Source: Tribonema minus (taxonomy: Eukaryota; Sar; Xanthophyceae; Tribonematales; Tribonemataceae). Taken from it: a DNA stretch of 64,000 nucleotides. The DNA lies in assembly GCA_017506865.1 (NCBI GenBank), contig JAFCMP010000045.1, positions 248,001 to 312,000 of the forward strand. Reading direction: 5' to 3'. The notes under the pieces were generated by a model. The model was not told where the DNA came from. It was given only the letters and a program-made list of their open reading frames with translations, and searched no databases. The first letter of the stretch is position 1. Every line of letters begins with the position of its first letter. Shown piece after piece: positions 36,898 through 44,357 of this stretch. The translations under genes and the position numbers were made by a program.

Positions 36898-39800
36898 GTT
36901 CGGTTGTCAGAGGCGGTTTCCTCGTCATAGCGTTGGCGTCTTCCTGCACAGGAGACAACACGCTGTGTGACAGCGCAGGGATGCACTGTGCCAGTGAAGG
37001 CTGGGGAGCATGCAAGCCTCAATGCTCCATGTCAGATGCCCGCGAGCGTCATGTAGTGCTGAACTGCTGCACCAAAAGTACATGTTGTTTGCATACTTCA
37101 ATGTAGTACATGAGGCAACATTCCCAAGTGTACCTGCTTGCTGGAGTGCGCCGCATCCATCAGTTCACGTACCCAAGTTTCAGTCACACCACAGTGAGTG
37201 CGAGGACCAGCAGAATCAGAGCGGCAGTGCGGCTTAGTGAGTAGCTGCGGTGTGACTGAAGCCATGTCTGCGGCATACGAGCGTCCAGGAAGCGTGTGCA
37301 TCAAGTACAATAATAGGAATTTCAACGTACGATTGCAGCACTCGTGCGGCAGCTGGCGCTAAACAGGGTTAGTCACAGCCGGCGCTGCGTCTGCCGTTGC
37401 GGTGCGGGGCCGCGTGGCATGTGCAGTGAGCTCCTACTTCAAGGACATGAAGTTCATGAACTGCAGCACTCGTACCGCAGCTTGCGCCCAGAAATTGTAC
37501 TCCGCGACACCGTTAGGCTGCGTAAGGACGCTGCAGAGGAATACTGAGTGACCCACTTTTGATCTATGAAGCGATGTTATGGCCCCGCAACACACACAGC
37601 CCAGCGTACCTCTGCTGCCGCTTCTGCTGGTGCTGATTCTTGAGGTTGACCGAGCACTGTCTTGGTCTCCAGGTACCCAAACAAGGACTTGAACAGCGAG
37701 TGCAGCCCCGTTCTGCTCGCACACACAAGGAAGAGGGGAGGGGGGGGGGGGGGGTCAGATGATCGCTGCTTTACACACAGCATTGATCGCAGTAGCCACT
37801 GCGATGCAGTCATGCTACTTTGACCTCATGTTACCTACGCGCCTGGTCGCATTTGCCCCCTGTGCGTACCAGTTGCGCACAGCGCACATCAGCCCGCCAA
37901 ACACCAGGAAACGCAGTTGCGGCGCTAAGGTTGATAAGTAGTGCAGGAGCTTGCAGATCGCATCATATATGCTGATAGCATACTAATCTCAACGTGGAGG
38001 CTGCAGAGGTGCAGGCGCTGAAGTCGCTTTTCTCTTCGGATCAAATGCTTTGCAAAGCTGAGGTCCATGACCTTAGCTTAGGGTTAGGTTACCTAACCCT
38101 ACCCTTGACCTTTACCCGTTTGACAAGCGCACCTCGTCGTTTGACAGAGGGCCATACCCGCACACTTAACTCTAACCCTACCCTGAATGATAGAACGCCT
38201 CAACAGTGCCAATGATTCTCAGTGGCAGGTGCATGGCCATTCATTGCATGCCATTCGCACCTCTGATTTTCACGATTCATGCGGTCAAGCCCAATTTCAA
38301 CTACTTTGGAGTACTTGAAGTTGACGCACCTGCCCGCCTTGTCCATGTCCGCGGGGCACGTCAGCAGGAGCCGCGCAGCGGGGCCTGCCCCCCCCTTGCC
38401 CCCCCCCAACCCCTCCAGGAACTCACCCGTAAGGGGGTCGACGGCTGCAGCCAGCTCCAGCAGCCAGTCCTGTGGGAGGTCCGGGAGTGGTGCCGCGTGT
38501 GACGGGTTGACAATGAGGATGACAGCAGCAGGGACGTACATGAACAGACACTGGATAGAAGTACGAGGCCGCCTTGCGGTACGGGAGAGGAGTGGTGCCG
38601 GGTGTGACAACGAGGACGACAGCAGCACTGATGTACATGGGATACTACTTAGGTAGGTGGAAGTGCCGACCGACGCTGACTGACCAATCGCATTGGGGTT
38701 CGGGTGGGGGGCGAGTGCGCGAAGCGCGATCGCGACAGGGATGGAGCAGCGCGCGCGTACGCGTGGGGCTCATAGTCCATTGATCGATACTATAAGAAGC
38801 CTAGCTGAAAGACTACTAGGGTTGTGCCATACGTAGACCGTATATATATGGCAAATACGTATATACGTAGTATATACAGTAGACATGACGTGGCGGGCCG
38901 TATACACCGTATTTATGCTTTTTTGAGCCACACAAACCCTCTCTGATGGCAGCCGAGGCTGAGGATGCAGCCCGGCAAGCCAGGCAGCTGTATGAGCAGC
39001 TAGTCAAGCAGAAGAAGGGCGGCAGAGCCTCGCAAGAGCTGACGAGCCTCAAGCTTGGTGCTCTGACGCCCCAGCTTTGCGATGACCTGCCTGCGCTTGT
39101 CAAGCGCACCACGCTCCCGTCTGGCAAAGTAGAGCTTGCCAGCAGCCGCATGCGCCGTGGCTGGTGGCAGACCATGGGCCGCACAGACTTTCCCCACATT
39201 GGCAGAGGCGCAGTGCGCCTGCTCTCTTTGCAAGTCACTGCTTGCTCAAGTGAGCGCAACTGGTCACTGTGGGGCAGGATGTATCCCAAGTGCCGCAGCA
39301 GGCTGGCCCTAGAGCGGGGAGGGAAGCTGGTGTACATTGCGGGTAACGACGGCGTCTCTGCTGTGGTGCCGGATGAGGAGATCATGCTCAACATCCTTGA
39401 GGGCGCGGCACTTTAAGTGCTGCAGTGCGCGGTCAGTGTTTTGTGAGCTTAGCGGCAGCAACTCTACATGCAATGACTGCCTTACAGCACCTTACACACT
39501 TTTAATAGCATGACAAATTACCCAACTGCAACTTCAAGTTGAAGTTAAAGTGTCTATGGGCCCTTTTTCTGCAAAGTGTTTGTCAACATACGGAATGTAC
39601 GGTTAAATACATGTATATACCGTATATACGTGTAAATACAGTACATTTGAAATCCAAATGTACGGATTGGCACAAGCCTAAAGACTACTGAATCATCTAT
39701 ACTCGCCAAACTCATTGGGTCTGCCAGATTCGACTGATGAAACATGTGTCACCATGGACGGGAGTGTTGGGCCCACCAAGCACTCTATCAATACATGCAT

Positions 39801-42800
39801 CATGATCACGTATTTGCTGTTAACATCGGAAATTGTCACATCGCTCAGGACATGGATTGGTGCGTGCAGCTGCAGCCGGCCGAAGCCGCCACTTCAGCAC
39901 GGACAATGACACAGCGCAGTGCGCGCGTGAATCAGCGCATCCACCACGGCGCACTGGGAACGTCAACACTGAAGTTGGTGCCGTCGCAGGCAGCTGTTGC
40001 GGACAAACAGACGTCTGCTACAGTGAATCCGTCAGCGCAGTGCTCTGCTCTCGTAGCTGCCTGCGCAGCGGGCGGCGCCGGGCTGGCAGCGCCGCAACTG
40101 GCTGGCAAACCTTGATTAATAACATCAGTGGACCAGTCACAAGCCCGGCAGTGGGAACTGTGCACACGCGTGCTGACCCAGACCCAATCAACATGAGAAT
40201 CCATGCATGCACCAGACCGCGACAGCCCTGCGTTGACAAATGGGCTCAATCACTAGCCAGCAAATGTTGAAGTCGTCACCTGCAGTAGGTGAACTTGCGC
40301 AGCGCCCAAGTGCCCCTCCAGCACATTGAACCCCTTGCCCATGCCCTCGAGCGCCTCTGCCGCCATTTCCGCTTCCTGCCACCGAGGTGAAAGGGGGCAG
40401 CGGGCAGCGTCACACTAAAAGTTGTGGGGGGCTAGCAGAACTGGCCACATATGAGTGCATGTTGAGGGCAGCAATGGCCGCATATGGGTGCATGTTGGGG
40501 TGCATGCGAGGAACGCAAGGGGCATCCCCTGCGGAGGTCCCCACTTGAAGTTGAAGTTCAGGAAAACGGCCGCCTCCCGTCGCTGTGACACGCACCAGCG
40601 CCGCGGACGCGTTCACTGCGCGAACAAAGCCAGCAGCGCCAGCTGGCACAGACGCGCTGCATGCAGACATCTATTCAAAAACGCAGGTACAGGCAGGAGG
40701 GGCCAGAGAGAAGTTTGTGACATCTGCTCAGCGCTCCTACAGCTCAACCTGCACAGACGCCGTGGGCGTGCAGGCCGCGCCGAGCCGAGCCTTCCTTTTT
40801 CTTCATTTGCTTGACTGTGAGCGCCCTCAACTCACGCAGCCGGCGCACCCCGGCGTTACACTTTCAGAGGCACGTTCAGAGAAGATGAAGATGAGTAATG
40901 GCCTGACGTTCGCCTCCAACCAGCGTAGCACGCGCCGGCGCCGCGGGCAGCGCTGATGCGCGGACAAGACGAACGACGCTGGCACACAGACACTGCAAGC
41001 GTGACTGTTTGTGTTCTCAAAGCCTTAAGTTAAAGGTATCAAGAGGGGCTTTCCAGCAGGCGGTGTGACACGTGCGGTACAAGCCCAGCAAATCCAGGGC
41101 TAAGTTTCAAAAGACGATGTCGGCATACGGTACAGAAGTACATGGAGGAGGACGTACTAGTGGGGGAGGATCCCGAGATGCCATTTGGCGGCGGCGGCGT
41201 TTGAGTGGTTGTCGTTACGGCACTTTCAGACTGTCATACGACACGTAGATTCCGTACAGCTAGATGCCAATCATCTGGGCTTTTTCGCGCCCCGAGCGAG
41301 AATTAGTAAAAAGTACATGCATACACGTACCAGTTGCTTCCGACGGTTGCAGAGCACAATGCGGTCTCATTTACACACATACATACATGTCATGTATATA
41401 TATGTCATGTATGTACATACATGCGCGGGCACAAGGCGCGCTCCGCGGGGTCGCTGGCGCGACGGCAAGCGCACACAGCCGAGGCGATGATGCGCGCTGG
41501 CGGTCAAGAGCCCGGAGCTGGCAGCATACGTACCCCTGCGTCGCGGCCACCGCCGAGCTCAAACGCGGCGGGCGAGCGCGGCGCGCGGGTTCAACGCGCG
41601 TCGTTTGACGCGACAGAGCCCCCTGCCCCCAGCTTCAGCAGTACACACCCTGACCGCTTCCGCAGATATTGAGCGCTGCCGCCGGCAATGGCAACACCTT
41701 GGGTGGGACACTTCCATGGTGATGAGCACTGCCACAGGTGAGTGTAACACCCCAGGTGGTTGATTCTGTGATAGTGCGCACCCCAGGTGGACACTAAATG
41801 ACAAATTCCGTAATGCTAATGCATTGCCACAGGTAACTGTGATGCCTCAGTTGGACAATTCCATAGTGCAGAGAGCTGTCACATGTAACGGTACGCGTCA
41901 GTTGGACACTTTCTGTAACGCGAACGCCGCTTTCAACTGCAACACCCAAGATGGGATACTACTGTGACGTTGAGCGCTGCCGGTCACCGCTCAGCGCTGT
42001 CACAAAAACCTTGTGACACCCCCCAGCTGAAAACTTCCATGAGCTGAGCACTGCCGCATGTACTTTTAACACCTCAGTTGAGCACTCCCGCAATGCGAGC
42101 CACAAGTTAATGCGACACCCAAGGTGGGCCACACTTCTGTGATGTTGAGCGCTGCCGCTCACCCTGCCGGACAGCCACTGGCGCTGCCAGCGCCACTCCT
42201 GCACCGCCTGCGCGATCGCGTGCCGCGGCGGCAGCAGCTGCACCACCGGCTTGCTCACAGAACTGTCCAGCACCCTGCGTGGTTGCGAACAAAGCCCACA
42301 GACAATAATGTCATGGCGCGCATCTCAGAGTTGCAAAGCAGGTGAAGAGGGCATGAAAGCTCCGATTCTTGTTGCGGAGCGCTGTGCACTAGAAGCAAAG
42401 TGGCAGTCCCCGCATGTTAAAGTTGTACTCGGAGTGTCACGTGGCGGCCCTGTACGTTCGAGAAGATGTTGAAGTTTCACATGGTGACAGCGCTCAGACC
42501 GCGCTGCCGCTTCACGCGCCCTGTGCGACCACAAAGCCCAGGGCAACAGGTGAGGGCGGACATGCCGGAAACTCCGCTGCTCGCTGCCGCGCGCTGCACT
42601 TGAAGCTGTGTCATGTACACACTGAACACAATCAGGGAAGGCGGACCACTGGAGATTATTTCAGTAGGGGCTGCTCATCCCTCATCTCACTGCTTCCACT
42701 GTATGTCAACGCTTCTTGCCTGGAGGGGTCGGCAGGCGTGTATATTGATGCGCACGAGTCACATCTGGACGGGTCGGCAGGGGTACATACTTCAAGTTGA

Positions 42801-44244
42801 ACTTCAGATTGAAGTGTATGAGTCATACCTGGAGGGGTCGGCAGGCGTGTACGCCGCGGCCCCGTCCGCGGGGAGCTCCACCACGACGAAGTCCTGCGCG
42901 GTGTTTTTGAGGGAGGCGCCCTCCAGCGCTGGCACCTGACGCAGTGTTTTGAGACAGCAGTGCAGTGCGCCGCGCTGCTTGAATATCACGCTGTAGTGAG
43001 CGTTGCTGACGAAGCGACAGCGTTGTCAGACAGCGGCGCGCCGTGCTGTTTGAAGAGCACGAGGTAGTGAGCAGCGCCATATCGCCGACGGGCACAACCA
43101 CGTGTACCTGCAAAATGTAACCTAGTTTCACTTGCTGTGTACTCATTGTGTACTGTGACGTCTGGCGCAGGGGGCACTGAATTCCGTGACCGCCTGCCCG
43201 TCACGCGCATGAGTGACGCTCACTTCAGCGCTCGTACTGCACACGAGCGCATTGCACGTGCACGCAGCTGCCATATCATCGCTTGGGTTCACTACAGAGC
43301 GACCACTTGCACAGAATCCGAGGTTCGTCATCTATGTGCCTCAGTATCTTCGACACTGCTGCGTGTCTGGAGGCATGGCGCGCTCTGTTCTGCAAAACAT
43401 GCGTGAGAGCTGAGCTGACAGCGCAATCTCGAGTCAGACGCAAAGCCCAACATGCTATGGTAAGACAGGCTTGTATCGTGAATGCCGCGCAATGCCAATG
43501 AGCAGTGAAGTCTACTATGAGGTGTAGCCTTTCACAAAGTAAAGTGTGTTAAAACTCGGCGGTAAGCTGGCTTTGATATTAAGAGTCATGTTGACTCGCG
43601 AATGTCAGGGCCTCTGAGCAGCTGCAGTGTCTTGCAAGTTGACTGGCATGGTCCGCGCTCTAGGTGCAGCTCGTTACACACACGGTAAAGGTTTGTTGCA
43701 TGGTAAAACAAACAATGTAGACACTGTACATTACATCTTATGTTGGTGGGCAGCGTTATCGACAGACAAATTCACCGGCTGGGCAGGTCACCAATTGAAG
43801 TTAGCCATGAGAAGAGATCCCGTCCTGCACCAATGCCGCATCGCGACTGGCAGAGGCAGACATGCAGCATTCCGTTAAATGTCAGCATTGGTGCCCGGCC
43901 CACCAGTCAACATTGCACACCTGTGTTTCAGCCAGCAAGCTCTCATTCACTCCCCAGGAACCATCCCAGGCGTAAAGGCCAGCAGGCCTGGTAGGCCGGG
44001 CGACGTCCCTGCCTTCTATGAGGCCAACCTCCGCCCCCTCAATTGGCACCGATTCTGATGGCGCCAGAGCTGCGAGCCGAAGTCGCTGGTGCCGATAATG
44101 CGGCAGCCGTGTGCATGTTTGCGCAGGCGCGAAAGCGTTGCAAGTGGGCAAAGAACAGCAGACAGCAGCTGCTGTCGCCACGCCAGCAAGCCAATGAGGC
44201 CTGCGCCTTCGCCGCCGCTGTTGCAGCTCCCCAATAACCATCAT
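21380..44244 (-). CDS. PUS7: PUS7/TruD-family tRNA pseudouridine synthase, 22 exons
   Basis: Pseudouridine synthase of the TruD/Pus7 family; Pus7 isomerises U13 and U35 of tRNAs and other RNA sites. Motifs on the minus strand appear in family order: KNTAQDFVVVE; KSLFGYLETKT; YLEFSLYKAG; FSYAGSKDRRAFTAQ (catalytic Asp, residue 368 of this model); LRGNRFTVGV; GFVNFFGPQRFGR; EWAEAVDKLL; ALPRNLRQLYTQAYQSLLWN; GDLVLLD; VLPLPG; LMGAYRHLIVKP; LSFSLPPSSYATTL. Exons join in phase except between 27248-27378 (ends phase 2) and 25603-25650 (starts phase 0), so one short exon is missing from my model. Coding length is about 2.5 kb, or 835 aa, longer than human PUS7 (661 aa) because of an N-terminal presequence and an Ala/Gly-rich tail. 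Divergent from PARP-B with a 113-bp gap. Introns hold exon-edge arrays and a hAT-like element. Confidence 0.9.
21394..21470 (-). repeat. CAG/GCT trinucleotide repeat in the PUS7 coding tail
   Basis: Interrupted CAG units on + read as Ala, Val and Gly codons at the end of PUS7 exon 22. In frame, so it lengthens the protein tail. Confidence 0.85.
22480..22520 (-). repeat. Copy of the acceptor-side edge of PUS7 exon 21
   Basis: cgtgaagtcactct...gtgaccatccaactgcaaaaa on + repeats the exon 21 start and its upstream intron (22292-22326). The acceptor ttgcag is preserved. Confidence 0.7.
25140..25265 (-). repeat. Two copies of the donor-side edge of PUS7 exon 17
   Basis: Segments with gcgctaaagactcaccacgtgct at about 25156 and 25210 repeat the exon end (CACGTG) and donor gtgagtcttt of 25603-25650. 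Confidence 0.75.
26560..27115 (-). repeat. Array of copies of the donor-side edge of PUS7 exon 16
   Basis: Four or more units near 26720, 26880, 26995 and 27065 repeat CAAG(A/G)(A/G)CCCGCCAG followed by gtcatg, gtcctg or gtcact, plus 60-100 bp of intron including gagctctgggatgc and ttgtgcatt blocks. The 27065 unit extends furthest into the exon (GAGGAGCCCGCGGGGG). Confidence 0.8.
27248..30084 (-). CDS. PUS7: PUS7 exons 14-16
   Basis: Exon 14 29978-30084 (ALALLPRRAMVEHALLGALA), exon 15 28335-28437 (PRNLRQLYTQAYQSLLWNCAA), exon 16 27248-27378 (VLGDLVLLDARTQ). The N-L-R-x-x-Y-x-x-A-Y-Q-S-x-x-W-N motif is diagnostic of TruD/Pus7. Exon 16 has a gtcaca donor, and its edge copies also show gtca/gtcc donors, so this weaker donor context is old. 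Confidence 0.85.
28480..28990 (-). repeat. ~118-bp tandem array upstream of PUS7 exon 15
   Basis: Four units sharing cttccgtcgaagcagcgaaca, tcatgga(c/g)agtttggtgtt and gcgagtc-acctgcccc, at about 28485, 28600, 28735 and 28855. It lies on the acceptor side of exon 15. The first unit contains a 20-bp piece of the family E repeat start (28573-28592). Confidence 0.8.
29130..29977 (-). repeat. ~160-bp tandem array built from the donor edge of PUS7 exon 14
   Basis: Five units end near 29240, 29500, 29670, 29820 and 29978. Each has a version of A-L-A-K-S-A-G-K-D-P-L-S-A coding edge, an AG|gtac donor, and cacttcaagtacttgaa in the intron part. Stops and substitutions are frequent in the older copies. 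Confidence 0.85.
30085..30440 (-). repeat. Array of copies of the acceptor side of PUS7 exon 14
   Basis: Units of about 80-100 bp with gtcctgca-gctcagc and agcgctcagcaacagagcgag on +, repeating the first exon bases and the upstream intron with its acceptor. At least four units. Confidence 0.75.
31010..32076 (-). repeat. Seven tandem copies of the donor edge of PUS7 exon 13
   Basis: Copies near 31016, 31143, 31284, 31407, 31574, 31757 and 31938, with the true exon at 32077. Spacing is 123-183 bp. Each repeats A-D-V-A-A-A-K-A-A-W-A-x-T-K and donor gtgatg; one has gtaatg, and two (31284, 31016) have lost the donor. The copy at 31757 has a 3-bp insertion inside the edge. Identity to the exon is highest at 31938 and falls leftward. 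Confidence 0.9.
32077..34653 (-). CDS. PUS7: PUS7 exons 10-13
   Basis: Exon 10 34582-34653, exon 11 33765-33863, exon 12 32821-32891, exon 13 32077-32182. They encode CYKPSELGLGQ|LRGNRFTVGVSLPEG, then GFVNFFGPQRFGRADTPNHEVG, then ILRLEWAEAVDKLLAPSS...AAWADTK. These are the RNA-binding and TRUD-insertion boundary motifs of Pus7. Exon 13 is the parent of the eight-unit array in intron 13. Confidence 0.88.
33035..33064 (+). repeat. Interstitial telomere-like CCCTAA tract
   Basis: Five perfect CCCTAA units in PUS7 intron 11. Confidence 0.9.
35237..35330 (-). CDS. PUS7: PUS7 exon 9: catalytic motif
   Basis: 94 nt encoding FSYAGSKDRRAFTAQKVRC and an acidic helix. G-x-K-D-x-R-A is the TruD catalytic signature; the Asp is the nucleophile in this family. 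It is intact, so the enzyme is predicted active. Acceptor ag at 35331-35332, donor gtaagt from 35236. Confidence 0.9.
35930..36060 (-). repeat. Copies of the donor edge of PUS7 exon 8
   Basis: gcttcacgcggagcatgcgtgagagcaca near 35932 and a shorter gatgcggagcacgcgcgacagca near 35993 repeat the exon end at 36094. The first keeps the acggctcaccg donor context. Confidence 0.75.
36094..40375 (-). CDS. PUS7: PUS7 exons 4-8
   Basis: Exon 4 40280-40375, exon 5 38330-38469, exon 6 37610-37712, exon 7 36670-36776, exon 8 36094-36183; phases 0, 2, 0, 2, 2 at their ends, all consistent. Exons 4-5 encode an acidic/Gly-rich linker without clear counterpart. Exon 6 has HSLFKSLFGYLETKTV, like the segment before the Pus7 core. 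Exon 7 ends GRRGWPRGRPE and exon 8 begins YLEFSLYKAGRGTHEAIDAL, the W-P-x-x-R-P-x-y-x-x-F-x-L-Y-K motif. The hAT-like element lies in intron 4. Confidence 0.85.
37178..37261. repeat. 12-bp perfect inverted repeat
   Basis: ttcagtcacacc at 37178 and ggtgtgactgaa about 59 bp downstream form a perfect 12-bp stem within PUS7 intron 6. Function unknown. Confidence 0.7.
38817..39680. mobile_element. 864-bp hAT-like transposable element with intact ends
   Basis: Terminal inverted repeats TAGGGTTGTGCCATACGTA (left) and TAGGCTTGTGCCAATCCGTA (right, read inward). A perfect 8-bp direct repeat AAGACTAC flanks it at 38809-38816 and 39681-39688; 8-bp target duplications are the hallmark of hAT elements. 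Subterminal AT-rich motifs with tatatacgta occur at both ends (38830-38885 and 39600-39645). Inside is one ORF for a hAT C-terminal dimerisation domain. Inserted in PUS7 intron 4, with its ORF antisense to PUS7. The short length indicates an internally deleted, probably non-autonomous element. Confidence 0.9.
38946..39416 (+). CDS. hAT transposase C-terminal dimerisation domain remnant (156 aa)
   Basis: Single open frame from ATG 38946 to TAA. The second half has SLQVTACSSERNWSLWGRMY, then KCRSRLALERGGKLVYIAGN, matching the hAT dimerisation domain (A-S-S-x-x-S-E-R-x-W-S, then R-N-R-L...K-L-V-x-I-x-x-N). The BED zinc finger and the RNase H-like catalytic core of a full transposase are absent. 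The first 60 residues are basic and Ala-rich without a recognised domain. It could be a relic, a dimerising repressor of a full-length element, or the last exon of a spliced ORF, but the element has too little room for the catalytic part. Confidence 0.85.
   Translation: MAAEAEDAARQARQLYEQLVKQKKGGRASQELTSLKLGALTPQLCDDLPALVKRTTLPSGKVELASSRMRRGWWQTMGRTDFPHIGRGAVRLLSLQVTACSSERNWSLWGRMYPKCRSRLALERGGKLVYIAGNDGVSAVVPDEEIMLNILEGAAL
41162..41306 (-). mobile_element. Full-length family E interspersed repeat
   Basis: Reverse complement matches 59848-59990 end to end: attctcgctcggggcgcgaa at one end and gccaaatggcatctcgggatcc at the other. A GGC triplet expansion has grown in the middle (41187-41200). 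Confidence 0.8.
41680..42162 (-). repeat. Degenerate array next to PUS7 exon 3 donor
   Basis: Seven or eight diverged 50-65-bp units with gagc(g/a)ctgcc(g/a), caacacc-(c/t)a(a/g)gtggg(a/c)cac and ctgtgatg blocks, starting from the intron adjacent to exon 3. Mainly intron-derived, and older than the other arrays. Confidence 0.7.
42163..42935 (-). CDS. PUS7: PUS7 exons 2-3
   Basis: Exon 2 is 42829-42935 (107 nt) and exon 3 is 42163-42274 (112 nt), joined in phase 2. Exon 2 gives ALEGASLKNTAQDFVVVELP, matching the G-x-x-K-x-x-x-x-D-F-V-V-x-E segment near the N-terminus of TruD/Pus7. Exon 3 (PVVQLLPPRHAIAQAVQEW) belongs to the variable eukaryotic insertion. Both exons have edge copies in the following intron. 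Confidence 0.8.
42695..42828 (-). repeat. Two copies of the donor edge of PUS7 exon 2
   Basis: ggaggggtcggcaggcgtgta on + at about 42722 and ggacgggtcggcaggggtac at 42768 repeat the true exon end at 42829. The donor is degraded in both (gcaag, atgtg). Confidence 0.8.
42945..43090 (-). repeat. ~70-bp duplicated unit upstream of PUS7 exon 2
   Basis: Two units, each ending in (c/t)tgcgtcag or cttcgtcag on the minus strand, sharing ctcacta-ctcgtg-t-ttcaaacagcacggcgc. The unit nearest the exon supplies the functional acceptor. This is an acceptor-side duplication. Confidence 0.7.
43921..44244 (-). CDS. PUS7: PUS7 exon 1: start codon and probable plastid bipartite presequence
   Basis: 108 codons, phase 0, donor CAG|gtgtgc. 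ATGATG at the start, a basic stretch (QQRRRRRRPHW), a hydrophobic run (LAGVATAAAVCCSLPTC), then NAFAPAQ and a basic, acid-poor segment LPHYRHQRLRLAALAPSES. This is the layout of plastid presequences in algae with red complex plastids: signal peptide, ASAFAP-like motif, transit peptide. Downstream AEVGLIEG and the phase-0 join to exon 2 fit the start of Pus7. The join is inferred: another gene could own this exon, but no other downstream exon on the minus strand fits before PUS7 exon 2. Confidence 0.6.
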
Positions 44245-44357
44245 CGTGGCTGATTCACTCCCCTCCCAGGGAGATCTGAGTACTTCAAGAGCAACTTGAA
44301 GTTCATGTCCTGATTTTTTTTTAAATCAGAGACAGGATCATCACTACAGCTTTAACC
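44245..44357. promoter_or_regulatory. 113-bp divergent intergenic region between PUS7 and PARP-B
   Basis: Lies between the proposed PUS7 ATG (44244, -) and the PARP-B ATG (44358, +), so it must hold both core promoters and 5' leaders if both starts are right. It contains an A/T-rich inverted repeat ctgattt...aaatcag around 44312-44330 and a CTTCAAG...CTTGAAG palindromic pair at 44284-44300. PARP-B ATG is in an accATGg context. No TATA box identified. Confidence 0.55.

Noticed and set aside
40410-40670. Additional PUS7 exon around 40560-40650 (-)
   Set aside because: No phase-compatible splice pair; exons 3 and 4 already join in phase 0.
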